From Scatosoma sp045644545 (GTDB taxonomy: Bacteria; Bacillota; Clostridia; Christensenellales; Borkfalkiaceae), in NCBI GenBank assembly GCA_045644545.1, contig JAZRHC010000004.1, forward strand, positions 27,083 to 91,082: 64,000 bases of DNA, written 5' to 3'. Each line of letters starts with the position of its first letter. The stretch's first letter is position 1. The translations under genes and the position numbers were made by a program. Below the pieces are notes generated by a model. The model was given only the letters and a program-made list of their open reading frames with translations. It made no database searches and had not been told where the DNA came from. This document shows positions 49,379-58,113 of this stretch, piece after piece.

Positions 49379-49942
49379 ATGGCACAGATTTTGGCAGGCG
49401 ATATTCGTAAAGGCGTTACTTTCGAATACAAGAGCGGCGTTTACACCGTTACCGACTTCCAGCACGTAAAACCCGGCAAAGGCGCGGCGTTCGTGAGAAC
49501 GACCCTCAAAAACGTCGTTACGGGGCAGGTTTTATCCAACGAAACCTTCAACCCCACCACGAAGCTTGAAACCGCGCAAGTGGAAACCAAGAAAATGACG
49601 TATTCCTACTACGACGGCGAATTCTACGTGTTTATGGACGAGGAATACAATCAAGAAATGCTCGCGTACGATCAGGTGGAGGAAGCGCTGAAATATATCA
49701 AGGAAAACGATATGGTAACGGTGAAATTCCTCTACGGAAAAGCGTTCTCGGTTGAACCTGAAAACTTCGTGGAACTCAAAGTTATCGAAGCAGAACCCGG
49801 CGTAAAGGGCAACACGGCTACCAACGTTATGAAGAACGCGAAAGTGGAAACGGGCGCGACCATTCAAGTCCCTATGTTCGTTGAAGAAGGCGAAACCATT
49901 CGTATCGACACGAGAACGGGCGAATATATGAGCAGAGTTTAA
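49379..49942 (+). CDS. efp: Translation elongation factor P
   Basis: Rescues ribosomes stalled at polyproline. The 187-residue protein has the three-barrel plan: KOW-like N-domain with DFQHVKPGKGAAFVRT (about 26-41; the loop lysine is K34 or nearby), middle OB-fold and C-terminal OB-fold ending TRTGEYMSRV. The tip PGKGAA has lysine as in EF-P of most Bacillota. A modification gene is not visible in the window. AAGGAGATACATT before the ATG. Confidence 0.96.
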   Translation: MAQILAGDIRKGVTFEYKSGVYTVTDFQHVKPGKGAAFVRTTLKNVVTGQVLSNETFNPTTKLETAQVETKKMTYSYYDGEFYVFMDEEYNQEMLAYDQVEEALKYIKENDMVTVKFLYGKAFSVEPENFVELKVIEAEPGVKGNTATNVMKNAKVETGATIQVPMFVEEGETIRIDTRTGEYMSRV

Positions 49943-49982
49943 TTCTCCGATTCAATTTTCGTTTGCGTTATTGATAAAATTC

Positions 49983-50015
49983 AAAATGCAGGATTGTTCG
50001 ATCCTGCGTTTTGTT
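49983..50015 (+). terminator. Terminator of efp
   Basis: AAAATGCAGGAT (49983-49994) pairs with ATCCTGCGTTTT (50001-50012). Confidence 0.8.
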
Positions 50016-50050
50016 GTACTCTCTGGAATTTCGGAGGGCGAGGAGTAAAA

Positions 50051-50488
50051 ATGAAAGCAGTAGTGCAAAGAGTCCGCCGCACGAGCTTAACGGTGGACGG
50101 AGAGTTGATCTCCAAAATTCCGTTTGGGCTCGTCGTGTTTTTGGGCGTTAAAGTCGGCGACGAAGAAGCTTCGGCGGATTATTTAATGAAAAAAGTCGCG
50201 AATCTTCGTGTTTTTGAAGACGAAAACGGCAAAATGAATCTTTCCGTCAAGGACGTCGGCGGGGAGGTTTTGCTCGTTTCGCAGTTCACCCTCTACGGCG
50301 ACGCTTCGCACGGTAACCGCCCGAGCTTCACGCTCGCGGAACGCCCCGAACGCGCCAACGCGCTCTACGAATACGCGTTGGAATCGTTGAAAAGCCGCGG
50401 CGTAACCGTAAAAAAGGGCGTATTCGGCGGGGATATGAAGATCGAGCAATATAACGACGGCCCCGTGACGATTTTATTAGAGGGCTGA
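50051..50488 (+). CDS. dtd: D-aminoacyl-tRNA deacylase
   Basis: Removes D-amino acids from tRNA. The 145-residue protein has MKAVVQRVRRTSLTVDGE at the N-terminus, VSQFTLYGDASHGNRP (about 77-92; SQFTL is the signature) and YNDGPVTILLE near the end (the cross-subunit Gly-Pro). The ATG follows GGAGGGCGAGGAG. Next gene is 286 nt away. Confidence 0.95.
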   Translation: MKAVVQRVRRTSLTVDGELISKIPFGLVVFLGVKVGDEEASADYLMKKVANLRVFEDENGKMNLSVKDVGGEVLLVSQFTLYGDASHGNRPSFTLAERPERANALYEYALESLKSRGVTVKKGVFGGDMKIEQYNDGPVTILLEG

Positions 50489-50597
50489 ACGCGTTTAAAT
50501 CGTCTTTTCGCGCGCGAATTGGATACGTTGGCGATTAAGCTTTAAAAACGTCGATTTCAAGCCAAAAACATCTCGAAAACGGCAAATTCTACTGTGA

Positions 50598-50672
50598 GTA
50601 GAGCTAAAAATTAAAATTGGTAGAGCCGAAAAATCGGTAAGTAGAGCGAAAAAGGAGCGCAGTAGGTTGTAT
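50598..50672 (+). promoter_or_regulatory. Four GTAG repeats phased at 21-22 bp upstream of the glycosyltransferase
   Basis: GTAGAGC occurs at 50598, 50620 and 50641, and a weaker GTAGGTT at 50662: steps of 22, 21 and 21 bp, two helical turns. The first three share the following C/T-x-AAAAA. TATAAA lies at 50688-50693. This is the layout expected of direct-repeat activator sites of a response regulator. The gap 50489-50774 contains no gene. Confidence 0.55.
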
Positions 50673-50774
50673 TTTTTATCGATTTGCTATAAAATGGTAT
50701 TTGTCGGAAGTCGGGCGTCGCGGTCCACGTTCGGCAAATATGCAAAAAGCAAATAAAGATAAAAGAGGTAAATA

Positions 50775-51704
50775 ATGCAAAATCAAACCAAAGTCGTGCC
50801 CGTGTTTTTCGCGGTAGACGACAAATACGTTCCCTTTTTGACGATTTCTTTGGATTCGTTGAAAGCGCACGCTTCGAAGGAAAACAAATACGATATCTAT
50901 ATTTTGACCACTTGTTTGAGCGACGAGAGCAAAGCGGCGGCGAAAAAACGCGAGGACGAAAACTTCACCGTCTATTTCGTAGACGTGAACGAAAAGCTCA
51001 ACGACGTAAGCGATTCCTTGCACCTTCGCGATTATTATTCGATGGCGACTTACTACCGCATTTTTATCGCGGGTATGTTTCCCGAGCTCGATAAAGCGGT
51101 GTATATCGATAGCGACACGATTCTTCTTGGCGATATTGCCGAGCTGTACGACGCCGAGCTTGGCGATAATCTCGTCGGCGCAGTGCCCGACGGCGCGGTT
51201 GCCATCGTTCCCGAATTCCGCACGTATACGAAGGAAGTGCTCGGCGTGGTGGCGGAAGAATATTTCAACGCGGGCGTGCTCGTAATGAACCTGAAAAAAT
51301 TCCGCGAAGCGGATTTCTACGGCAAGTTCTGCGATCTTTTGCAAAAATATAAATTTACCGTCGCGCAGGATCAAGATTATCTGAACGTAGCCTGCCACGG
51401 CTCGGTGAAATACCTTAGCGACGAATGGAACAAAATGCCGATCAACGGCGAAGGCGCAGCGCCTAAGCTCATTCACTATAACCTCACGATGAAGCCTTGG
51501 AGATACGAAAATATCCTGTTTAAGGAACATTTCTGGGCGGTGGCGGAAAAGAACGAATATTATCCGCAAGTGAAAGGCTTCCTCGATTCGTTCACCGAAG
51601 AAATGGCGAACGCGGACGCGGAGTGCGAAAAGAAGCTCAGAGCGCTTTGCCTCGAAGAAGCGGCGAGAGAAGATAATTACTGGAAAAAATACGGAAAGGC
51701 TTAA
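50775..51704 (+). CDS. Family 8 glycosyltransferase
   Basis: Retaining GT-A enzyme that uses a UDP-sugar. The 309-residue protein has PVFFAVDDKYVPFLTISLDSL (its start VPVFFAVDDKYVPFL, 8-22), the DxD motif in YIDSDTILLGD (about 111-121), FNAGVLVMNLKKFR (about 167-180) and QDQDYLN (about 200-206). C-terminal helices follow. It resembles the LgtC/GspA type; the acceptor is probably a cell-surface glycan or lipid. Downstream are two acyltransferase-like genes on the same strand. Confidence 0.92.
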   Translation: MQNQTKVVPVFFAVDDKYVPFLTISLDSLKAHASKENKYDIYILTTCLSDESKAAAKKREDENFTVYFVDVNEKLNDVSDSLHLRDYYSMATYYRIFIAGMFPELDKAVYIDSDTILLGDIAELYDAELGDNLVGAVPDGAVAIVPEFRTYTKEVLGVVAEEYFNAGVLVMNLKKFREADFYGKFCDLLQKYKFTVAQDQDYLNVACHGSVKYLSDEWNKMPINGEGAAPKLIHYNLTMKPWRYENILFKEHFWAVAEKNEYYPQVKGFLDSFTEEMANADAECEKKLRALCLEEAAREDNYWKKYGKA

Positions 51705-51755
51705 CTTGTCGGTCGTTCCGTAGAAAATAAATTTATTACGGAAGGAATCGGAAAA

Positions 51756-52622
51756 ATGGACGAATCCAAAGTATCCCCCGCACGTCGGGAAATTCTTGAA
51801 AAAATCAAGCAATACGAACGGGAAGGTCGTTTCGACGAGGATGTCGAAAACGATCCGCCCGCGCCCGAGCTTTTGCCCGATAAGGTCGATTATTTAAATA
51901 AAAAACTTTCGAGCAAGATATCCCGCCGCGTTGCGAATTTTATCGGCGACAGATACTTTTTGGGGCTGATAAAAAAAGGTGCGTTAATTATCGACGGCGT
52001 GGAAGGCGAGGAGTATTTGTCCGCGCTCAAAAACGGCGCGGTGATCACCTGCAACCATTTCGGCGTGATCGATCACTATATCGTCTTTCATTGTATCCGC
52101 AAATATTTGCCGAGAAAATATCTTTATAAGATCATTCGCGAGGGGAATTACACGAATTTCCCCGGGCTTTTCGGATTTTTGATGCGGCATTGTAACACGT
52201 TGCCGTTATCTTCTAATCGTCGCACGATGATGAATTTTATGTCCGCGACGAACGCGCTTTTAAAGCGTGGAGATAGCGTTTTGATCTATCCCGAACAGGC
52301 AATGTGGTGGAACTATCGTAAGCCCCGCCCCTATAAAATCGGCGGATTTAAAATCGCTTACCGTGCGGGCGTGCCCGTGCTTCCCACCTTTATTTCAATG
52401 CAAGACGACGAAACGCTCGACGGCGACGGCTATCCTTTGCAACGGCACACCCTGCATATTATGCCGCCTATTTATCCCGACCCCTCGCTCGGCGAGAAAA
52501 AGGGCGCGGAAAAGATGATGAACGAGGCGTTCGCCGCGGTAAAAGCAAAATACGAGGAAGTCTACGGCGTTCCGCTCGCATACGAAACGGCAGAAAACGC
52601 AAAAGAGGAAGAGGAAAAATGA
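51756..52622 (+). CDS. PlsC-type 1-acylglycerol-3-phosphate acyltransferase homologue
   Basis: The 288-residue protein has the acyltransferase block I NHFGVID (100-106, HX4D), block III YPEQAMWW (about 179-186; usual FPEG) and GVPVLPTF block IV. The N-terminal 60 residues are charged and not part of the domain. It may transfer acyl groups to a glycolipid or lysophosphatidate. It overlaps the next gene by 4 nt (ATGA) and follows the GT8 gene by 51 nt, suggesting an envelope-lipid unit. Confidence 0.88.
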   Translation: MDESKVSPARREILEKIKQYEREGRFDEDVENDPPAPELLPDKVDYLNKKLSSKISRRVANFIGDRYFLGLIKKGALIIDGVEGEEYLSALKNGAVITCNHFGVIDHYIVFHCIRKYLPRKYLYKIIREGNYTNFPGLFGFLMRHCNTLPLSSNRRTMMNFMSATNALLKRGDSVLIYPEQAMWWNYRKPRPYKIGGFKIAYRAGVPVLPTFISMQDDETLDGDGYPLQRHTLHIMPPIYPDPSLGEKKGAEKMMNEAFAAVKAKYEEVYGVPLAYETAENAKEEEEK

Positions 52623-53188
52623 TACTGTATCTTAGCATTATTGCGATTTTGATTCTTCTGTTCGCAGGGCTCAACGCGTTGGTTTTCGGTTGGAATTATT
52701 TTGCGGGACTCGGCTGGACTTCGGGCGCGGTGCTTGCCGTGATTTTAATCGACGCGGTCGCGGCGAGCGCGTGCAGACTTTCGCCCGCCAAATGGTATAA
52801 CCATAAGTCGAAGTTCTACACGGTCGGCAGAAGGGAAAAGAATTTCTACGAAAAATTAAAGATCCGCAAGTGGAAAGATAAGATACCCGAAATTGGGCAC
52901 TTCACGGGCTTTCGAAAAAACAAGCTTGACGACCCGACGAGCGTGGAATACGTCGAAAGATTTTTGCTGGAAAGCTGTTACGGCGAAGCGGGGCATCTTT
53001 TGAGTTGTTTCGTCGGCTTCGCGATAATGATCCCGTTTCCTTTTTTGCCTCGCGGTTGGTGGCTTACCTCTTTATTAGTGAGCGTGGTAAACGTACTTAT
53101 GAATTTGCCTTCGTTGTTCGTTTTAAGGTATAATTCTTATAAACTGGAAATTCTTTACAAAAGAAATCTAAAACGCCAAGCGGCGTAA
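52619..53188 (+). CDS. CrtO-like membrane acyltransferase homologue
   Basis: The 189-residue protein has three or four membrane segments (3-24, 30-52, 128-146, 150-172). The central soluble part WYNHKSKFYTVGRREKNFYE and LKIRKWKDKIPEIG (about 58-93) resembles the glycosyl-diaponeurosporenoate acyltransferase (CrtO) family, where R, K, W positions are conserved. No carotenoid genes are near, so a different glycolipid substrate is likely. Coupled to the PlsC-like gene. A terminator follows. Confidence 0.75.
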   Translation: MILYLSIIAILILLFAGLNALVFGWNYFAGLGWTSGAVLAVILIDAVAASACRLSPAKWYNHKSKFYTVGRREKNFYEKLKIRKWKDKIPEIGHFTGFRKNKLDDPTSVEYVERFLLESCYGEAGHLLSCFVGFAIMIPFPFLPRGWWLTSLLVSVVNVLMNLPSLFVLRYNSYKLEILYKRNLKRQAA

Positions 53189-53195
53189 GCTTAGG

Positions 53196-53221
53196 TCCGA
53201 GCAATCTTGCTCGGATTTTTT
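53196..53221 (+). terminator. Terminator of the envelope gene group
   Basis: TCCGAGCAA pairs with TTGCTCGGA (53196-53204 with 53207-53215), followed by T6. Confidence 0.87.
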
Positions 53222-53242
53222 CTTTTTATCTCCTTTTAAAAC

Positions 53243-53272
53243 TTGACAGGGTGAGGGTAGTCGTGGTATAAG
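53243..53272 (+). promoter_or_regulatory. Promoter of the repeat lipoprotein gene
   Basis: TTGACA (53243-53248), 18 bp ending in extended TGG, TATAAG (53267-53272). Confidence 0.68.
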
Positions 53273-53315
53273 ATCTTCGGTGTATATATTTCTCACGGGA
53301 GGATTTTGAAAAATA

Positions 53316-54992
53316 ATGAAAAAGAAATTCGGTTTGATAAGCTGTATTGCGGCAACGGTTTTATCCTGTTCGTTCGTGCTCGGCGCGTGTGGCGGCGGTT
53401 CGGATCAAAAGGATTCGTATACCATTCAGTATACCGACGACGCGGGCGTACATACCTTAGAGGTCGAGGAAGGCGCGGTGTATTCGCTCGAATCCATTCC
53501 CTATCGCTACGGCTACGAGTTCACGGGGCTGTACAGTATGGAAAAAGGCGGTATTAGATACGTGAATAGTAGCGGCGCTTCGGTAACCCCTTTCCAAGAC
53601 GGTATGAACGTGGTATTGTTCCCGCAGTTCGAGGCGAAAACGTATCAACTCATTCTTGATTTTCAAGGCGGTGCGATAACGGGCAATCGTTCGTTCGAAG
53701 TCGCCTACGATTCCACACTCCCGAATTTGCCCACGAACGTGACGGCGGATTATAAAACGTTTACGGGCTGGTATACCTCGCCCAACGGCAAGGGAACGCA
53801 GATCGCCGACGGGTACGGCGTGTTGCCGACGGTAAACAAAGTCAACGAAAAGAATTTCAATCTTGACGACGCGGACGGAAATATCTATCTCTACGCGGGC
53901 TTTAAGGGGATTGAATACGACGTGACTTTGAATTTCGGAAATGGTCGAACGGAAGAGATCAAAGTAGAACACGGCACAAACGTTTCGGAAATGATTTACG
54001 ACACGCGCGTAGACGGAAAAGGCGTAGTCGTTTGGTCGCGCACGGAGAACGACGAGGATAAATCGGACGCTGTGACGGGAAAAGTCACGGGGGCTATGAC
54101 TTTATACGCCGCGGAATTTGCGCCCGTTTTGGAGCTCGACGAGAACGGCGGCGACGAAATAGCTTCCGTAGTGGCGAGAGCGGGTTCTTCGATCACGTTG
54201 CCAACGCCCGTGAGAGAAAACTATCAATTCGTGGAATGGCAGGATTTGAGCGGGAATACGTATAATTCGAGCGTAATGCCCGAAACGAGCGTGCAACTCA
54301 AAGCCGTTTGGCAGGCAAAACTCGTGTTCGACGAGAACGGCGGAACGGAAGTAGACGATATTTCCGCGCAGGCGGGGTCGAGTTTAACCCTTCCCGTACC
54401 CGAAAGAGAGGGTTATATTTTCGCGGGCTGGTATACGGCGGATAAAACCAAGTACGGCTCGACCTCGATGCCCGCGACGAGTATGAAGCTCAAAGCGGGT
54501 TGGTATACGGCAAAGAAAGAAACGATCGTAAAAATTTCTTCTTCGGGAAAAGGATATAACGCGGCGACCAAAGCGGTTACTTCTAATGTGTATAATGGTT
54601 TAACTGCTGGAACGTGCGAAGATGATTATATGTCAGGATTGACGTTTAATTTTGCGGAAGAATACGGACTAAAAGACGTAAACGTTAAAATAGAATTTCA
54701 CTTTTTAGCGCATAGAGTGGATAAGAGTTCTTCCGTTGTGCGCGATAAAATGCATTTTGAGTTCTATTCGGATAAAGTCGTCAGCTCGTCGGCATTTTTG
54801 GACGATTACATTATTGATATAGATAACGGAGATTTTCGTTCGTATACGTTTACTTTAACGTTGCCCGTTAAGAATATGATTTTTATGACGTGGTATTGTA
54901 ATTTAGGCGCAAACGGATATGCCAATAACGCTACGTTGAGAGATTTCTACTACACCATTACTTATCCCGACACGGCGAACTTGTATTTATAA
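53316..54992 (+). CDS. Surface lipoprotein with Listeria-Bacteroides (InlB B-type) repeats
   Basis: The 558-residue protein has a lipoprotein signal with lipobox LGAC (about 22-25). Three to five repeats of the InlB B-repeat/Flg_new type follow: each has 'yT..f...G..' ending in 'GWYT..' or 'EWQD..', for example YKTFTGWYTSPNGKG, NYQFVEWQDLSGN, GYIFAGWYTADKTK, followed by MKLKAGW. Residues 405-558 form a different domain (FNFAEEYGLKDVNVKIEFHF...) that is richer in AT at DNA level. The GGGAGG lies rather far (13 nt) from the ATG. Possible adhesin; no partner known. Confidence 0.85.
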   Translation: MKKKFGLISCIAATVLSCSFVLGACGGGSDQKDSYTIQYTDDAGVHTLEVEEGAVYSLESIPYRYGYEFTGLYSMEKGGIRYVNSSGASVTPFQDGMNVVLFPQFEAKTYQLILDFQGGAITGNRSFEVAYDSTLPNLPTNVTADYKTFTGWYTSPNGKGTQIADGYGVLPTVNKVNEKNFNLDDADGNIYLYAGFKGIEYDVTLNFGNGRTEEIKVEHGTNVSEMIYDTRVDGKGVVVWSRTENDEDKSDAVTGKVTGAMTLYAAEFAPVLELDENGGDEIASVVARAGSSITLPTPVRENYQFVEWQDLSGNTYNSSVMPETSVQLKAVWQAKLVFDENGGTEVDDISAQAGSSLTLPVPEREGYIFAGWYTADKTKYGSTSMPATSMKLKAGWYTAKKETIVKISSSGKGYNAATKAVTSNVYNGLTAGTCEDDYMSGLTFNFAEEYGLKDVNVKIEFHFLAHRVDKSSSVVRDKMHFEFYSDKVVSSSAFLDDYIIDIDNGDFRSYTFTLTLPVKNMIFMTWYCNLGANGYANNATLRDFYYTITYPDTANLYL

Positions 54993-55008
54993 TCGAATCA
55001 ACGATCGA

Positions 55009-55043
55009 CCGCCCTTGCGAATTCCGCAGGGGCGGGATTTTTT
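55009..55043 (+). terminator. Terminator of the repeat lipoprotein gene
   Basis: CCGCCCTTGCG pairs with CGCAGGGGCGG (one wobble), followed by GATTTTTTT. Confidence 0.85.
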
Positions 55044-55157
55044 ATAAAAAAACGAAAAAAGTTTTCAAGAAAAAAAGGATTTTTGAAAGTTTTGTCGAAT
55101 ATATAAATAGTACGGAAATTATGCGCTTAAAAAGGCGCAAATCAAAAGGAGGGCAGT

Positions 55158-56189
55158 ATGGACGAAAATAAAACGTATTCCTGCGTTCGCGAACGCATTT
55201 GCGCAAGCGAAGAACGGCTTTCTCCGTTCGCGATGAAATCCAAAAACACGCGCGGCAGACTCGTTCCCGAAAAGCCCTGCGATTTCCGCACCGATTTCCA
55301 GCGCGACCGCGATCGGATTATATACAGTAATTCTTTCAAGCGTTTAAAAAACAAAACGCAGGTGTTTTTCGCGCCCGAAGGGGATCATTATATCACGCGG
55401 CTCACGCACACCTTCGACGTTTCGCAAATCGCCCGTTCTATCGCGCGGTGCTTGGAGCTCAACGAGGATTTAGCCGAGGCAATCGCGCTCGGCCACGATT
55501 TGGGGCATACGCCGTTCGGGCACGTGGGCGAACGGGTGCTTGCCAAGCTTTCGAGCGAGGGCTTCGAGCATAACGTGCAATCCCTGCGCGTGGTGGACGT
55601 GATCGAAAAGGGCGGCAAGGGGCTTAACCTCACTTGGGAGGTGAGAAACGGAATCGTCAATCACAAGAGCTCGGGCAAACCCGCAACCAAGGAAGGGGAA
55701 GCCGTTTCGCTTGCCGATAGGATCGCCTATATCAATCACGATATCGAGGACGCAATCCGCGCGGGCGTGTTAAAGGAATCCGATCTTCCCGAACGCGCCG
55801 TGAAAATACTCGGCAAACAAACGAAAGAGCGGATCAATACGGCGATCACGGATATTTACGAAAATTCCTACGGCAAAAACGCCGTCGGTATGTCGAGCGA
55901 GGTGATGAACGCCACGAACGAATTAAGAAGCTTTATGTTCGAAAAGGTGTACGAGCTGGCGAATAAATCCATTCAAGAACGCGCCGAGCGTATGCTCACC
56001 CAGCTCTACGAATATTTCACGAAGCACACCGAAAAATTGCCCAAGCCGTATTATCGGCTGTTAGAGCGCGATCCCGCCCAGCGGGTTGTATGCGATTATC
56101 TTTCGGGAATGACGGACAGGTACGCGATCAGCGTGTTTGAAAACGTGTTTATTCCGTCTACCTTCTCGTTGGGAGGTGCGGAAAATTGA
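55158..56189 (+). CDS. dgt: dGTPase-like HD-domain triphosphohydrolase
   Basis: Hydrolyses dNTPs to deoxynucleoside and triphosphate. The 343-residue protein has FRTDFQRDRDRIIYSNSFKRL (its first half RTDFQRDRDRIIYS, 44-57), TRLTHTFDVSQIARSIA with the first H, and ALGHDLGHTPFGH (about 110-122) with the HD pair, plus DRIAYINHDIEDAI. AAAGGAGGG lies before the ATG. Forms the dgt-dnaG-rpoD macromolecular-synthesis series seen in Bacillota; stop overlaps the dnaG start. Confidence 0.94.
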   Translation: MDENKTYSCVRERICASEERLSPFAMKSKNTRGRLVPEKPCDFRTDFQRDRDRIIYSNSFKRLKNKTQVFFAPEGDHYITRLTHTFDVSQIARSIARCLELNEDLAEAIALGHDLGHTPFGHVGERVLAKLSSEGFEHNVQSLRVVDVIEKGGKGLNLTWEVRNGIVNHKSSGKPATKEGEAVSLADRIAYINHDIEDAIRAGVLKESDLPERAVKILGKQTKERINTAITDIYENSYGKNAVGMSSEVMNATNELRSFMFEKVYELANKSIQERAERMLTQLYEYFTKHTEKLPKPYYRLLERDPAQRVVCDYLSGMTDRYAISVFENVFIPSTFSLGGAEN

Positions 56190-57985
56190 ACGAAAGAAAG
56201 GGGTTCGTTGAGCCTAAATTTTTAGAGGAATTGCGGCATAAGAGCGAGATCACGGAAGTCATTTCTTCCTACGTTCCGCTCGATAAAAAAGGGAATACCC
56301 ACTGGGCGTGTTGTCCGTTTCACCACGAACGCACGCCGTCGTTCGCGGTCAACGAAGCCGACCAGTTTTATCACTGCTTCGGTTGCGGGGTTTCGGGCGA
56401 CGTGATCAAATTCGTGCGGGAGATCGAATCGACGGATTTTATGGGCGCGATACGCATTTTGGCGGCGCGCGCGAAAATGGAAGTGCCCGAGAATAATTTC
56501 GACGGCGAAAAAGCGGCGCAAGCGAAAAAAAAGCGGGACGCTCTCGCGGCGATTATGCTGGATTCGGCGCGGTTCTATCGGGCGAATTTGTATAGCGGGG
56601 ATTCGCGAGCGGACGCGCACCTTGAATATATTTCCAACAGGCAAATGTCGCCGACGACGGTGAAAAAGTTCGGGATCGGCGCTTCGCTCGATTTCTTCGG
56701 ACTCGCCGATTATTTGCAAGGTAAAGGCTATTCGCGCGCCGATCTTTTAGATAGCGGCGTTTTGACGGAATCCAAATCGGGTAAATTGATCGATTCGCAA
56801 GGCGGCAGGCTTATCTTCCCCATTATCAACGCGTTTGACGAGGTGGTGGCGTTTGGCGGTCGGCTTTTGGAAAAACGGGATTTCGCAAAATATAAAAACA
56901 CCAAGGAAACGATGCTTTTCAATAAGAGCAAAACCCTTTATAATATCAATCTTTTAAAGAAGCTCAAACGCACGCAACCTATAAAAGAAGTGATTATCGT
57001 CGAAGGATATATGGATACCATTTCTTTATATCAAGCGGGGTTTGAGAACGTAGTGGCGTCGATGGGGACTTCGCTCACGAAAGATCAGGCGAGATTGATA
57101 AAACGCTATTCGGAGAATATTTTGATTAGCTACGACGGAGATTTCGCGGGGCAGAAAGCCGATCTTCGGGGACTGGAAATTTTAAAGGACGAGCATTTGA
57201 ACGTAAAGGTCGTGCCGATGCCCGAAGGACTCGACCCCGACGACGTGGCAAAGCAAGGCGCGGACGCGTATCAAAAATGCTTGGACGCGGCGATGCCCCT
57301 CATTGATTATAAGATTCACGCGCTTGAACGCAAGTACGATATCAAAAAATCCGAAGAAAAGCGGTTGTTTTTGGCGGAAGCGCTTAAAATCGTAAAGACG
57401 GCGGAAAGCGAAACGGTGAAAGAGGAGCTTTTAAAAAAGCTTCGCGATAAAACGGGTATCACGTATCAATCGCTTGAACGCGATCTTTCCAGCGTGAAAA
57501 AGGAGCAAAAGCAGGAAACGCCGACCCCGAAAACGACGATCGTCGAAGCGGGACAAGGTTCGGATAAAAACGTGAAAGCGGCGCGGTTTATTTTGGCGGC
57601 AAAGCTGTTTTCGGCTATTTATGCGCAAGGCTTCGATTTAAAAAGCGTGGAGCTTTCCGTAGACGTGCATCGGGTGATTGCGGAGTATATCGTAGAACGC
57701 GAAGAAAAGGGCGAGCGGATACGGCCGAGCGAATTGTTTGAAATTCTCGACGAGGACTGCGCGGAATTCAACGAGATCCTCGATTTAAACTACGGGGACA
57801 AGCTTTCGGGCGAGGTTGCCGAGCGGTTCTTTGCCGACAGCGTGAAAGCGTTGCAAAAAGAGTTTTTGGAAAAGCAGATCGGCGCGCTCAAAGCCAAAAT
57901 CGAAACGGAAACGGACGAGGAAAAGAAAAAGCAACTCACCGTTCAGCTTTCCGAAAGTATGCTAAAAAAGAAGAAAATACGCTGA
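56186..57985 (+). CDS. dnaG: DNA primase
   Basis: Synthesises RNA primers at the fork. The 599-residue protein has the CHC2 zinc finger (CCPFHHERTPSF...FYHCFGCGVSGD, about 37-69), the catalytic Toprim part (VIIVEGYMDTISLYQAGFEN, E at about 271; SYDGDFAGQKA, about 311-321) and a C-terminal helicase-binding part. The start is TTG overlapping the dgt stop; GGGAGG lies 9 nt before it. Confidence 0.96.
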   Translation: MNERKGFVEPKFLEELRHKSEITEVISSYVPLDKKGNTHWACCPFHHERTPSFAVNEADQFYHCFGCGVSGDVIKFVREIESTDFMGAIRILAARAKMEVPENNFDGEKAAQAKKKRDALAAIMLDSARFYRANLYSGDSRADAHLEYISNRQMSPTTVKKFGIGASLDFFGLADYLQGKGYSRADLLDSGVLTESKSGKLIDSQGGRLIFPIINAFDEVVAFGGRLLEKRDFAKYKNTKETMLFNKSKTLYNINLLKKLKRTQPIKEVIIVEGYMDTISLYQAGFENVVASMGTSLTKDQARLIKRYSENILISYDGDFAGQKADLRGLEILKDEHLNVKVVPMPEGLDPDDVAKQGADAYQKCLDAAMPLIDYKIHALERKYDIKKSEEKRLFLAEALKIVKTAESETVKEELLKKLRDKTGITYQSLERDLSSVKKEQKQETPTPKTTIVEAGQGSDKNVKAARFILAAKLFSAIYAQGFDLKSVELSVDVHRVIAEYIVEREEKGERIRPSELFEILDEDCAEFNEILDLNYGDKLSGEVAERFFADSVKALQKEFLEKQIGALKAKIETETDEEKKKQLTVQLSESMLKKKKIR

Positions 57986-58113
57986 AAATAACGCGTTTTG
58001 GCATAAAAATCGCGTAAAAACGGTTGAAAAGCTTGCATTTTAGGTATAAATAATATAAAAATTATAAAAATCGAAAGAAAAACGGTCTTTTAGAGAAAAC
58101 GGAGGATAAAAAA

